NCBI GenBank assembly: GCA_902795275.1
Contig: CADBKQ010000032.1
Location: 1 to 64,000 of the forward strand
Source: an uncultured Eubacteriales bacterium
GTDB taxonomy: Bacteria > Bacillota > Clostridia > Christensenellales > Aristaeellaceae
Reading direction: 5' to 3'
Length of the DNA stretch: 64,000 nucleotides
Positions within the stretch are counted from its first letter, which is position 1. Each line of letters starts with the position of its first letter. Under the pieces are notes generated by a model that did not search any database, was not told the origin of the DNA, and saw nothing but the letters and a program-made list of their open reading frames with translations. The position numbers and the translations under genes are program-made. Below, piece after piece: positions 43,226 through 52,451 of this stretch.

Positions 43226-45076
43226 ATGAACTGGATCGTCGTAGCGGACAGAAGCACTGAAATATTGCAGGACGCGGGGCACATTCTCTGCAAGCGGAAG
43301 ATGCGCGTGACCGGGTTTAGATCCGGGCAGGCGTTATTGGAGTTCCTGAAGGACAACCAGCCGGATTTGATTCTGCTGGGCAGCGTGCTGTGGGAAATAG
43401 GCGGTTTTGAGGCGATCTCTGCCCTGAAGAAAGCGCGTAAGATGGGCAAGGGGATTCCCGTGCTGCTGATGGCGGAACGAGGGGAACCGGATCTGGAAGC
43501 GCGCGCGCAGGCCATGGGGGCTGCCGGTGCGGTGGGAAAGCCGCTCGTGGCGGCGGAGCTGACGGCGCGCGTGCTCGACATCCTCGCGTCGATCCAGCAA
43601 TCGGGCACTGATGAGAACACGCCGATCCACAATACGCTGGAAGAGATTGCCAACACGCTGAAGCAGGGCAGCGAATCTACCACCGGCATGTGGATGGGCA
43701 GCGAGGCGTTCGGCAACGTCTATCGCCACATGCTTCGTTATCTGGAACGCTATCACGGGATCGCGTTCCAGATTTTGTTTACCGTGGAGATGTCCAAGTC
43801 GCATGACGCGCGCCAGCGGGCGGAGATCATGACGCAGTTCCGGCGCAGGCTGCAAATGTCGCTGCGCAGCAGCGACATGATGATGGAGAGCGGCGAGAAC
43901 CAGGTGTTCCTGCTGCTCCCGGAGGTGGGAGAGGCTGACATCGGCCACGTGATCTCGCGGGTGATTGAGGACTGGAAGCAAACGGAATACGGCCCCGACA
44001 CCAATATCATTTCCGAAGTGCGGCAGGAGAATCTGAATAGCGGCGCGGAACAGGAAGAAGTCAAGCCCCGAACGGACTGGGTCGTGGTCGTGGATGACGA
44101 CGTGGCCAATCTCAAGATGGCCGGCCTGATATTGAGCAGGCAGCATATGCGCGTGACGGCGCTGAAATCCGGGCGCGCGCTGCTGGAGTACATCCGCAGC
44201 AACAGCCCCGACGTGATCCTTCTGGACGTGCGGATGCCGGAGATGGACGGCTTTGAAACGATGCGGCTGCTCAAACAGGAAATGGCGCCGGGGCAGGAGA
44301 TTCCCGTCATCTTTCTGACAGCCGACGATAATGCCGAATCCGAGATGAAGGGCCTGAACCTGGGCGCAATGGACTTTATCAAAAAGCCCTTCGTGCCGGA
44401 TGTGCTGACTGCGCGCGTGAAGCACATCATTCAGCTTTCCCGGCTCCAGAGAAACCTGGCGGAGGAAGTGGAGCTGAAAACGCAGGAAAACGAAAACCTC
44501 ACCATGCGCGTGGTGCAGACCCTGGCGGAGACGATCGACGCCAAGGACACCTACACCAACGGCCACTCCGGCCGGGTGGCCGAATACGCCCGCCAGATTG
44601 CCCGGCGCTTCGGCTATGGCAGGAACCGGCAGAATGAGATCTACATGATCGGGCTTCTGCACGACGTGGGCAAGATCGGCGTGCCGGACAGCGTAATCAA
44701 CAAGCCCTCGCGCCTTACCGAGGAGGAGTATGCCCTGGTCAAGACTCACCCCGTCAAGGGCGACAAAATACTGAAGAAGATTCAGGAGCGTCCCGAACTG
44801 GCCATCGGTGCGCGCTGGCATCATGAGCGCTACGACGGCACGGGCTATCCCGACGGCCTGGCCGGGGAAAACATTCCGGAGGAGGCGCGAATCATCGCCG
44901 TGGCCGATGCCTACGACGCCATGACCAGTCGGCGCAGCTACCGGGGTATCCTGCCGCAGGCCACTGTCCGGAGCGAAATTGAACGGGGCAAGGGCACGCA
45001 ATTCGATCCCGTATTCGCCGACATCATGCTGGAAATCATCGATGAGGACACGGAGTATAAGTTAAGGGAAAACTGA
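43226..45076 (+). CDS. Response regulator with two receivers, degenerate GGDEF and HD-GYP
   Basis: The 616-residue protein has a receiver 1 (1-120) without the phospho-aspartate (ILLGSVLWE), a GGDEF-like domain (about 150-265) without the GGDEF motif, a normal receiver 2 (about 285-405, VILLDVRMPEMDGF, IKKPF) and an HD-GYP phosphodiesterase (about 430-600: GLLHDVGKIGVPD, HHERYDGTGYPDGL, VADAYDAM). It should hydrolyse cyclic di-GMP when receiver 2 is phosphorylated. The two hybrid kinases with Hpt domains that follow on the same strand are the likely phosphate source. AGGAGGTTGGACGG precedes the ATG. Confidence 0.9.
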   Translation: MNWIVVADRSTEILQDAGHILCKRKMRVTGFRSGQALLEFLKDNQPDLILLGSVLWEIGGFEAISALKKARKMGKGIPVLLMAERGEPDLEARAQAMGAAGAVGKPLVAAELTARVLDILASIQQSGTDENTPIHNTLEEIANTLKQGSESTTGMWMGSEAFGNVYRHMLRYLERYHGIAFQILFTVEMSKSHDARQRAEIMTQFRRRLQMSLRSSDMMMESGENQVFLLLPEVGEADIGHVISRVIEDWKQTEYGPDTNIISEVRQENLNSGAEQEEVKPRTDWVVVVDDDVANLKMAGLILSRQHMRVTALKSGRALLEYIRSNSPDVILLDVRMPEMDGFETMRLLKQEMAPGQEIPVIFLTADDNAESEMKGLNLGAMDFIKKPFVPDVLTARVKHIIQLSRLQRNLAEEVELKTQENENLTMRVVQTLAETIDAKDTYTNGHSGRVAEYARQIARRFGYGRNRQNEIYMIGLLHDVGKIGVPDSVINKPSRLTEEEYALVKTHPVKGDKILKKIQERPELAIGARWHHERYDGTGYPDGLAGENIPEEARIIAVADAYDAMTSRRSYRGILPQATVRSEIERGKGTQFDPVFADIMLEIIDEDTEYKLREN

Positions 45077-45182
45077 CTTTCTCCCCAGTATCCTGCGCAT
45101 CTCATTGGCAATCTGTAACTGCCGAAGGAATAACAGCAGCGGCGGACGACGTAATCCTTGAATTTCTGCCGGAGGAGGAATG
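45077..45182 (+). pseudogene. Vestigial kinase C-terminal tail
   Basis: In this gap a frame ends GITAAADDVILEFLPEEE and stop, which matches the C-terminal tails of the two following kinases (EEIIEFPPE, GDIIEFLPE). The ribosome binding site of the first kinase (GGAGGAGGAATGA) is embedded in the tail codons. The simplest reading is that a third hybrid kinase once stood here, or that the end of a kinase gene was copied together with the ribosome binding site. Confidence 0.5.
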
Positions 45183-45187
45183 ACGGC

Positions 45188-47908
45188 ATGAAGGTGCATA
45201 TAAGAGAAAAGGGCAGGTTCAACCTGTTCGTGCCGATGATCGTCATATTCTGCCTGATGGTGGTGATGGTGCTGTACACCTCGCGCGTCATTCGGGATGT
45301 GGCGACGGGGAATATCCACGAAATGGGAGAGGACAGGATCTCCGGCGTGGCGGCGCAGCTTGAGAACTATCTGGAGAGGACCAAGAGCGCGCTGTGGGTT
45401 TCGGCGGACTCGGTGGATTACATGATCCGCAACGGCGCGTCCACGCAGTACATCCTGGACTATATTATGGAGGAGACGGATCGCCAGAAGGAGCATTATG
45501 ATGCGAACATCACCGGGCTCTACGGCTATGTCCGGGGCGAGTATCTGGACGGACTGGCCTGGGTGCCGCCGGAGGACTATGACCCGACCCAGCGGGACTG
45601 GTATAAAATCGCCGTTGACGCGCAGGGAGAAATCATCATTGTGTCCCCTTATGTGGATGCGCAGACCAATGACATCGTCATCTCCATCTGCCGGATGCTC
45701 TCCAACGGGACCGACGTCATCTCCATTGATCTCACGATGAATCACATCCAGGAGATCGTTGCCGATCTGCACATCATGGAAAAGGGCTATGGCTTTGTCG
45801 TCAACCAGGACGGTATGATCATCGCGCACCGGGACGCGGAGCAGAAGGGACGCAATCTGACGGAAGACGCGGATCACCGCGCGCTGCTGGACGCGATACT
45901 GGAAAAGCAGAACGGCATTTTCGAGATGACGATGGACGGCGAAAAACAGACGGTGTTCGTCAGGAAGATCGTGAACCAGTGGTATGTGGTCATCATGGTG
46001 GGCAATCGGGAGCTGTTCGCCGAGGCCCGGCAGCAGATGACGGTCAACGTGCTGATGTGCATCGTCATCTTCACGCTGATCGCGTTCTTCTACCTGATCG
46101 GGCACAGGAACGAGCAGAATTATTCCCGCCGCATCGAGGAAATGCGGGCCGAAGAGCAGAAGCAGGCCTATGAGGCCCGGGCGCTGAAGCTGGAGAAGGA
46201 AGCCGCCGACCGGGCCAACCAGGCCAAGAGCAGTTTCCTGGCGGAAATGTCCCATGAGATACGCACACCCATCAACGCCGTGCTGGGCATGAATGAGATG
46301 ATCCTGCGGGAGAGTACCCTGGCGCGCGGCGAAGAGGCTGCCGTCCCCGCCGTCCGGGACTCGTTTGCCAGTATCACCGCCTGCGCCCGCAACATTGAAA
46401 GCGCGGGGAACAACCTGCTGGCCATCATCAATGACATCCTGGATCTCTCGAAGATCGAGGCGGGGAAGATGGACATCGTCGAGGGCGCATATCAGCTCAG
46501 CTCCATGCTGAACGACCTGAACAATATGATCTTTTTCAAGGCCCGCGAAAAGGGACTTGATTTTATGATCGACGTGGACGAGGCGCTCCCCGACAGCCTG
46601 ATTGGCGACAAGGTGCGGGTGCGCCAGATCATCACCAATATCCTCAACAACGCCGTGAAGTACACCGAGCACGGCTTCGTCCGGCTGACGCTGCGCGGCG
46701 ATATGCCGGACACGGTGGCAGCCGGGCAGACGGTTCGCCTCATCATGACCGTGCAGGATACGGGCGTGGGCATCCGGCCGGAGGATGTGGGCAAGATGTT
46801 TGACAAGTTCCAGCGCCTGGACCTGGAGCAGAACAGCACCGTGGAAGGCACCGGCCTGGGGCTTGCCATCACGCACCGGCTGCTGGATATGATGGGCGGC
46901 AGCATTGAGGTGAAAAGCGAGTACGGCAAGGGTTCCGTGTTCACGGTGACCATTCCGCAGAAGATCGTATCGCCCGAACCGATCGGAGACTTCCGGAAGC
47001 GGTTCAGCACGCATGTGCTGGCGTCGGCGGACTACCATGAGACCTTCCGGGCGCCGGAGGCCCGCGTCCTGATCGTGGACGACACGCGGATGAACCTGAC
47101 CGTCGCCGTCGGCCTGCTGAAAGGCACGCAGGTACAGATCGACACGGCGACGGGCGGCGAGGAGGCCATCGCCCTGGCGGCGGCCAGGCCGTACGACCTG
47201 ATCCTGATGGATCAGCGAATGCCGAGGATGGACGGCACCGAGGCGCTGCACCGCATCCGCGCGCAGGAGGACGGCGCGAACCGGAATACCCCGGTCATCT
47301 GCCTGACGGCCGACGCGGTCGTCGGCGCGAAGGAACGCTACATCGCCGACGGCTTCACGGATTACCTGACCAAACCCATCGACAGCCAGGCGCTGGAGCG
47401 AATGATGATGGCCTATCTGCCGAAGGAAAAGGTCCTCCCCATGCGGAGAGAGGACAGCCTGGCGAAGCGGGCTGCGGAACAGTCCGACCCGCGCGGGGGA
47501 GAGGCCTATGCGCCCCTGCGCGAGGCAGGCATCGATCCGGAGGTCGGCCTCGGCTACTGCCAGATGGATGACGCGCTGTACCGTTCATTGCTGGCGGAGT
47601 ACGCCCGCAGCGCGGAGGAAAAGGTGCGCGGCATCGCCAAAAGCTACGAGGAACAGAACTGGAAGGACTATGCCGCGGCGGTGCATGCCGTCAAGAGTAC
47701 CTCCAGGACGATCGGGGCCGTCGCGCTGTCGGACATCGCCGCCGACCTGGAGAGGGATGCGGACGAAGGCGACCGCGTGGCCGTCGAAGGAAATCACCGG
47801 CGTCTGATCGATTGGTACGAAGCGGCTGCCGCAGCCATACGATCCGTGGTATCTCCTGCGAATGAGCTGCCGGAAGATGAGGAAATCATCGAATTTCCCC
47901 CGGAGTGA
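45188..47908 (+). CDS. Hybrid sensor histidine kinase with Cache, REC and Hpt domains
   Basis: The 906-residue protein has a membrane helix (residues 12-34), an extracellular dCache domain (to about 290; WVPPEDYDPTQRDWYKIAV), a second helix (about 292-312), HisKA (SHEIRTPINAVLGMNEM, histidine about 358), an ATPase domain (NILNNAVKYTEHG, DTGVGIRPED, GTGLGLAI), a receiver (LILMDQRMPRMDG) and a C-terminal Hpt (VHAVKSTSRTIGA). It can run a full phosphorelay. I chose the ATG at 45188 after GGAGGAGGAATGACGGC. The last residues EEIIEFPPE recur in its paralogue. The ligand is unknown, likely a small molecule bound by Cache. Confidence 0.93.
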   Translation: MKVHIREKGRFNLFVPMIVIFCLMVVMVLYTSRVIRDVATGNIHEMGEDRISGVAAQLENYLERTKSALWVSADSVDYMIRNGASTQYILDYIMEETDRQKEHYDANITGLYGYVRGEYLDGLAWVPPEDYDPTQRDWYKIAVDAQGEIIIVSPYVDAQTNDIVISICRMLSNGTDVISIDLTMNHIQEIVADLHIMEKGYGFVVNQDGMIIAHRDAEQKGRNLTEDADHRALLDAILEKQNGIFEMTMDGEKQTVFVRKIVNQWYVVIMVGNRELFAEARQQMTVNVLMCIVIFTLIAFFYLIGHRNEQNYSRRIEEMRAEEQKQAYEARALKLEKEAADRANQAKSSFLAEMSHEIRTPINAVLGMNEMILRESTLARGEEAAVPAVRDSFASITACARNIESAGNNLLAIINDILDLSKIEAGKMDIVEGAYQLSSMLNDLNNMIFFKAREKGLDFMIDVDEALPDSLIGDKVRVRQIITNILNNAVKYTEHGFVRLTLRGDMPDTVAAGQTVRLIMTVQDTGVGIRPEDVGKMFDKFQRLDLEQNSTVEGTGLGLAITHRLLDMMGGSIEVKSEYGKGSVFTVTIPQKIVSPEPIGDFRKRFSTHVLASADYHETFRAPEARVLIVDDTRMNLTVAVGLLKGTQVQIDTATGGEEAIALAAARPYDLILMDQRMPRMDGTEALHRIRAQEDGANRNTPVICLTADAVVGAKERYIADGFTDYLTKPIDSQALERMMMAYLPKEKVLPMRREDSLAKRAAEQSDPRGGEAYAPLREAGIDPEVGLGYCQMDDALYRSLLAEYARSAEEKVRGIAKSYEEQNWKDYAAAVHAVKSTSRTIGAVALSDIAADLERDADEGDRVAVEGNHRRLIDWYEAAAAAIRSVVSPANELPEDEEIIEFPPE

Positions 47909-47923
47909 TGGGAGGTAAGCGCC

Positions 47924-50302
47924 GTGATGTCAAACAAGAATATCTCCAGAAAGATCATCTTGATGGTGGAGGGCATCCTGCTCATCTCCAGCATACTCTT
48001 CTGCGCGGTCTCCATCTACCGGGCCAGAATCGGCATCCGGAAGGCCATTCAGCAGCGGATGCTGGATATTGCGAACTGCGCTTCCGGCTCGGTCAACGGC
48101 GATGTGCTCAAGTCCCTGACGGCGGCGGACACCGGGAGCGCCGATTATGAAAAAATCTACAATACGCTGGCGGTTTTCCGTGATAATGTGGAGCTTGAAT
48201 ACGTCTACTGCATCCGGCAGACGGAGGCCAAACAGTTCATCTTCACCATGGACCTGGACCTTTACACGCCGGCCGGCTTTGGCGACAGTGTGAAGTACAC
48301 GGAAGCGCTGGCCAGCGCCGGGCGCGGAACGGCGGCAGTGGACGAAGTGCCCTATTCGGACGCATGGGGCAAGTTTTACAGCGCCTACAGCCCCGTATTC
48401 GATTCTTCCGGCCTTGTGGAGGGGATTATCGCGGTGGATTTTTCAGCCGAATGGTTTGAAGCCCAGCTGTCCGCGCAGACGCTCTCCACCGTGGCCAGCT
48501 ACTTTGCCATCCTGCTGCTGTCGCTGCTGGTCGCGGCCGTCCTTTCCATGATGACCGTGAGGCCGTTTGTGCAGATGCAGGCCAGACTGATGGAAGAAAA
48601 GATGCGGGCCGAAAGCTCCAACCGCGCGAAGAGCGACTTTCTGGCGAATATGTCCCACGAGATCCGCACCCCCATCAACGCGGTGCTGGGGATGAACGAG
48701 ATGATTCTGCGGGAGGACCGCCGGGCGCAGGCCCGCCCTGAGGACAGCGCGCCGCCGGTGCGGGAAGCCCTCAAGAACATCGGCGTCTACGCGGAGGACG
48801 TGAAGAACGCCGGCCATAACCTGCTGGCCATCATCAACGACATCCTCGATTTTTCCAAGATCGAGGCGGGGCGCATCGAATTGCAGGAGACGATCTACCA
48901 GTTCAGCTCCGTCCTCAACGATCTGAGCAACATGTTCTTTTTCAAGGCGCAGGATAAGGGGCTGGCGTTCATCATGGACGTGGACGAATCGCTCCCAGAC
49001 CGTCTGCGCGGCGATGAGGTGCGGATCCGGCAGGTTCTGACGAACATCCTCAGCAATGCCGTCAAGTACACGGAGCAGGGAAGCGTTCGGCTGACGGTTC
49101 GCGGGGAACGGCAGGGAGACGGGCGGCTGATCCTGACGGCTTCCGTGGAGGACACGGGCATCGGGATTCGGCCGGAGGACGAGGGAAAGCTGTTTTCCCG
49201 CTTCGAGCGCCTTGATATGCAGCGCAACAGCACCGTGGAGGGCACCGGGCTCGGGCTGGTCATCACAAAGCGGCTGCTGGACATGATGGGCGGCAGCATA
49301 TCCGTCAGGAGCGCCTACGGCGTCGGCTCTGCCTTTACGGTTGTGATCCCGCAGGGAATCGAGGACGATGCGCCGATCGGGGATTATAAGAAACGCTTCG
49401 AGGCCAGCATGCAGGAGGCGAAGCCCTATCGGGAGGCCTTCCGCGCACCGGATGCCCGCATCCTGATTGTGGACGACACGCAGATGAATCTGAACGTGGT
49501 CGTCAATCTGCTGAAAAAGACGGAAATACAGATCGATACGGCGACCAGCGGCACGGACGCGCTGGCACTGACGGATGAGAAAAAGTATGACGCGATCCTG
49601 ATGGATCAGCGCATGCCCGGGATGAACGGCACGGAGACCTTGCATCAGATCCGGGCGAGGGCGGAAGGGCTGAACCGGGATACACCGGTCATCTGCCTGA
49701 CGGCGGACGCGGTCGTCGGCGCGAGGGAACGCTATTTGAACGACGGCTTCGCGGATTATCTTTCAAAGCCCGTCGACGGCCAGGTGCTGGAGCGGGTGAT
49801 TCTAAAATATCTTCCGCGCGAAAAGGTACGCATGGTGAAGGGCGGGGAGCAGCCGACAGAAGCGGTCACCACGACGGCCGACGCGGTCGGGACGGACGGC
49901 TATGCCCCGCTGCGAGCCGCGGGCATCGACCCCGGGATCGGCATCGGCTATTGCCAGGGCGACGAGGAGCTCTATCGATCTTTGCTTCGGGATTACCTGC
50001 AATGCGCTGAGGAACGGGCGGAGGGCCTTGCAAGGCGCTATGAGGAGCGCGACTGGAAGGCATACGCGATTCTGGCGCATACGGTCAAGAGTGCATCAAA
50101 AACAATCGGCGCGGCGGCTCTTTCCGATATCGCCGCGGGACTGGAAGCGGCGGCGGATGCGGGCGGCCTCGCCGTTCATCCAAGCGACCATCAGCGTTTG
50201 CTGGAGCAGTACAGCGCGACAGCCGCCGCGATCCGGTCAGTCATCCCATTGCCTGAGGAGAAGCATGACGACGGAGATATCATAGAATTTCTGCCGGAAT
50301 AG
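47924..50302 (+). CDS. Hybrid sensor histidine kinase with REC and Hpt domains, paralogue
   Basis: The 792-residue protein has the same order as its upstream neighbour but a different, shorter sensor: a membrane helix (13-33), about 160 extracellular residues, a second helix (about 187-207), HisKA (SHEIRTPINAVLGMNEM), ATPase (NILSNAVKYTEQG, GTGLGLVI), receiver (AILMDQRMPGMNG) and Hpt (AHTVKSASKTIGA). The kinase parts of the two are close paralogues from a tandem duplication. Start is GTG 47924 or ATG 47927 after GGAGG. It ends in GDIIEFLPE. The short gap (15 bp) shows a single operon. Confidence 0.92.
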   Translation: MMSNKNISRKIILMVEGILLISSILFCAVSIYRARIGIRKAIQQRMLDIANCASGSVNGDVLKSLTAADTGSADYEKIYNTLAVFRDNVELEYVYCIRQTEAKQFIFTMDLDLYTPAGFGDSVKYTEALASAGRGTAAVDEVPYSDAWGKFYSAYSPVFDSSGLVEGIIAVDFSAEWFEAQLSAQTLSTVASYFAILLLSLLVAAVLSMMTVRPFVQMQARLMEEKMRAESSNRAKSDFLANMSHEIRTPINAVLGMNEMILREDRRAQARPEDSAPPVREALKNIGVYAEDVKNAGHNLLAIINDILDFSKIEAGRIELQETIYQFSSVLNDLSNMFFFKAQDKGLAFIMDVDESLPDRLRGDEVRIRQVLTNILSNAVKYTEQGSVRLTVRGERQGDGRLILTASVEDTGIGIRPEDEGKLFSRFERLDMQRNSTVEGTGLGLVITKRLLDMMGGSISVRSAYGVGSAFTVVIPQGIEDDAPIGDYKKRFEASMQEAKPYREAFRAPDARILIVDDTQMNLNVVVNLLKKTEIQIDTATSGTDALALTDEKKYDAILMDQRMPGMNGTETLHQIRARAEGLNRDTPVICLTADAVVGARERYLNDGFADYLSKPVDGQVLERVILKYLPREKVRMVKGGEQPTEAVTTTADAVGTDGYAPLRAAGIDPGIGIGYCQGDEELYRSLLRDYLQCAEERAEGLARRYEERDWKAYAILAHTVKSASKTIGAAALSDIAAGLEAAADAGGLAVHPSDHQRLLEQYSATAAAIRSVIPLPEEKHDDGDIIEFLPE

Positions 50303-50472
50303 AAAGTTCCTTTGAACACTTTTGTATTTCTTGGTTAATAAACTTTCCCCATTTTCTCATGCTTTTCTAATCATTTTCCTCCTTTTGTTTTCATTTTCCC
50401 GGGTTATTCTATCATCGTTCCAAGGGAACAGAAAACAAAGAAACCGGCGGCGACGCCAAGGAGGAAATAAAG

Positions 50473-50991
50473 ATGGATCATTATGAAATGGTAGAAAACC
50501 TGCGGACGAAAGCGAATGTCACCTACGAAGAAGCGAAAGCCGCTCTGGAAAAAAGCGACTGGGATATGCTGGACGCGCTGGTGCTGCTGGAAGGCGAGGG
50601 CAAGGTGAGCGGCGGGGCCGAATACACCACCCAGGAAAAGAAGGCCGGGTGTGAAAGCCAGCCCCGGCGCGGCGAAGTAAAGGCGGGCTTAGGCAGCCTG
50701 TGGGCGTGGGTGAAGAAGATGTTCAGCCTGGGCAATAACAACCAGTTCGTCATCAACCGGAAGGGCAGCGAGCTGGTGTCCATGCCCATCACCGTGATGG
50801 CCATTTTGATGCTTGTGGTCTGGCCCTTCTCCCTGGTGGTGCTGTTCCTGGGCCTGTTCTTGGGTACCCGGTATTCCTTCCGCGGCCCGGACATCAACAC
50901 CAGCGTGAACCAGGTCATGGACAAGGCGCAGAACAAGGCCGCTTCCGCCATCGAAATCCATGTGGGGAACAACGAGGCCCAGGTGGAATAA
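50473..50991 (+). CDS. DUF4342/UBA-like membrane protein
   Basis: The 172-residue protein begins with a UBA/TS-N-like domain (MVENLRTKANVTYEEAKAAL, then SDWDMLDALVLLEG), followed by a linker, a DUF4342-type region (NNNQFVINRKGSELVSMPI) and a hydrophobic stretch (about 108-135), and ends in a polar tail. Its function is not known; such proteins often sit near stress genes. AAGGAGGAAATAAAG precedes the ATG. The gap 50303-50472 is AT-rich with no clear feature. Confidence 0.75.
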   Translation: MDHYEMVENLRTKANVTYEEAKAALEKSDWDMLDALVLLEGEGKVSGGAEYTTQEKKAGCESQPRRGEVKAGLGSLWAWVKKMFSLGNNNQFVINRKGSELVSMPITVMAILMLVVWPFSLVVLFLGLFLGTRYSFRGPDINTSVNQVMDKAQNKAASAIEIHVGNNEAQVE

Positions 50992-51081
50992 CACAGTCCT
51001 CTGTGCGTTGATTATACAAGCGTGGAAAGGCGTTTGCCGGACTGCTGAAAATACATTTCGGGAAGTAAGGAGTGATATGAT

Positions 51082-51327
51082 ATGCTGCTTCATCTGCTCG
51101 CTTCACTGGTGATCGGAGCGCTGTCCGGCGCGATTGCCAACAGCATCATGCACGGCAGCCCCAAAGGCTTCTTCCAGAATGCGCTGCTTGGCATTGTGGG
51201 CGGTCTCGTCGGCGGATTCCTGGGAAACTTGATCGGAATCGGCGGCGAAGGCTGGATCTCCAGCATCCTGCTTGCTATCGGAGGTTCCTGCCTGGTCGTG
51301 TGGCTCGCCAGAAAGATCGTGAAATAA
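51082..51327 (+). CDS. GlsB/YeaQ/YmgE-family small membrane protein
   Basis: The 81-residue protein has three membrane helices and the family glycine pattern (LVIGALSGAIANSIM, LGIVGGLVGGFLGNLIG, ILLAIGGSCLVVWLARK). Members are stress-induced (the transglycosylase-associated family). AAGGAGTGATATGAT precedes the ATG. A shortened copy is at 59807-60007. Confidence 0.9.
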   Translation: MLLHLLASLVIGALSGAIANSIMHGSPKGFFQNALLGIVGGLVGGFLGNLIGIGGEGWISSILLAIGGSCLVVWLARKIVK

Positions 51328-51505
51328 GCTGCATAATAACGCACGATCACTTTTCCGGATTTTGAAGGAACTGCTTCCATGAGGGGGCGGTTTCTTTTCA
51401 TGGAAGCATGATCGCCCAGCGATGGGACGAATGCCGACTTGTCCCAATCCCCAGGAAATGATATAATGGATAGGAAGCGTGAAACTGTCGAAGGCATTGC
51501 TATGG
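51178..51505 (+). repeat. Duplicated segment, copy A
   Basis: From AATGCGCTGCTTGGC at 51178 to GGCATTGCTA near 51505, the sequence parallels 59858-60184 at a constant offset of 8680 bases. It holds two thirds of the GlsB gene, its terminator and a promoter cassette. The coding part is almost identical, the rest is more diverged. Confidence 0.8.
51373..51407 (+). terminator. Hairpin after the GlsB gene
   Basis: GCTTCCATGA / TCATGGAAGC is a perfect 10-bp stem. Its counterpart at 60044-60079 instead has a GGAACTGC / GCAGTTCC stem with TTTT, so this copy has partly lost the terminator form. Confidence 0.55.
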
Positions 51506-51518
51506 TGATAAAGACTGA
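51452..51518 (+). repeat. Promoter-leader cassette, copy 2
   Basis: CAGGAAATGATATAATGG contains a TATAAT box; GGAAGCGTGAAACTGTCG and AAGGCATTGCTATGG follow and lead into the GNAT stub. It is the same cassette as at 37577-37643 and 60133-60184. Confidence 0.65.
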
Positions 51519-51659
51519 ACGGCTGATTCTTTGCCCGCTTCCTGAAAGCGACGCGGAGGATGTGGACAGTACGCGATGTTGAAAAAGAATGGGATCGGAA
51601 AATCGGGATTTACTGAGCAGACGACTGTATTGCAGTTTCCCTTAGAAGACTTGAAATAA
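51502..51659 (+). pseudogene. GNAT acetyltransferase, internally deleted
   Basis: The first 26 codons (MVIKTERLILCPLPESDAED) are the typical GNAT start. They run into a stop at 51582. In another frame from 51576 the end of such a protein seems to follow (GKSGFTEQTTVLQFPLEDLK, stop). The middle, about 100 residues, is missing. AAGG before the ATG belongs to the repeated cassette. Confidence 0.6.
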
Positions 51660-51674
51660 TCAGTGGACATAAAT

Positions 51675-51711
51675 AGCGAATCCGTTTTTTGGGGAGTTTT
51701 GGGCATTCGCT
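51675..51711. repeat. Hairpin AGCGAAT / ATTCGCT
   Basis: A 7-bp inverted repeat encloses a T- and G-rich loop (CCGTTTTTTGGGGAG...). It lies after the broken GNAT gene and could act as a terminator or be part of an element end. Confidence 0.35.
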
Positions 51712-51779
51712 GTCTATGGTAAAGACAATTGTCGGATTTCCATGTAGATTATTGTCATCACAGATCCGGAGGCGATTTT

Positions 51780-52451
51780 ATGGATATGGCAAAAATGGGA
51801 ACCTTCCTTGCCGATCTTAGGAAAGAACAAAAGCTGACACAAGCTGAGTTGGGGGAGAAATTGGGTGTCACCAACAAGACAATCTCACGCTGGGAGACAG
51901 GCAGTTACATGCCACCGGTGGAGATGCTTGAGGAACTTAGCAGGATGTATGACCTGACGATTAATGAACTTCTGAGTGGGAAAAAATTATCCGCAGAGGA
52001 ATATAAAGAAATGGCGGAGACAAATATCAAAGAAACTTTGAGCAACAGCTCTTTTAGCTTAAAAGAAAAGCAGGAATTCTATAAGAAGAAATGGTTGAAG
52101 GACCATGTTGCTATCATGGTTTTCTTAGGAGTATGTATTGTCGCGGTTTTTACTGTTGGAGCTATAAAAAATAATTCCTTGATAGGAAGTGTGGCGGTTC
52201 TTCTCCTTGTTTTAGCTCACGGTTGGAGAAATAACGCCATGATGACTTATGTAGAAAAAAAGGAGTATAGATGGAAGTCAATCGCACAAATTCCAGTTTT
52301 GCGGGATGAATCAACATCGGGGGTAATTGTACATGAAGAAGAAAAAGTCCTGGAAGAAGATCATTCTGGCCGTCCTGTTATGCGTTTTCGCGCTGCTGAT
52401 CGGCGGCTGGTGGTATTTTTCCGTCAGCATCTACAACGAAAACTTCAATAA
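51780..52451 (+). CDS. XRE regulator with membrane domain, odd C-terminus
   Basis: The first 75 residues are an XRE HTH (LADLRKEQKLTQAELGEKLG, then TNKTISRWETGSYMPP). Two hydrophobic segments follow (about 118-150). The domain order is common in Clostridia. After about residue 180 the frame overlaps the next gene by 119 bases and reads an arginine-rich sequence that looks non-native, so the true C-terminus was probably lost at a junction near 52310. The gene is clearly more AT-rich than its neighbours, which suggests transfer. GGAGGCGATTTT precedes the ATG at 51780. Confidence 0.75.
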   Translation: MDMAKMGTFLADLRKEQKLTQAELGEKLGVTNKTISRWETGSYMPPVEMLEELSRMYDLTINELLSGKKLSAEEYKEMAETNIKETLSNSSFSLKEKQEFYKKKWLKDHVAIMVFLGVCIVAVFTVGAIKNNSLIGSVAVLLLVLAHGWRNNAMMTYVEKKEYRWKSIAQIPVLRDESTSGVIVHEEEKVLEEDHSGRPVMRFRAADRRLVVFFRQHLQRKLQ

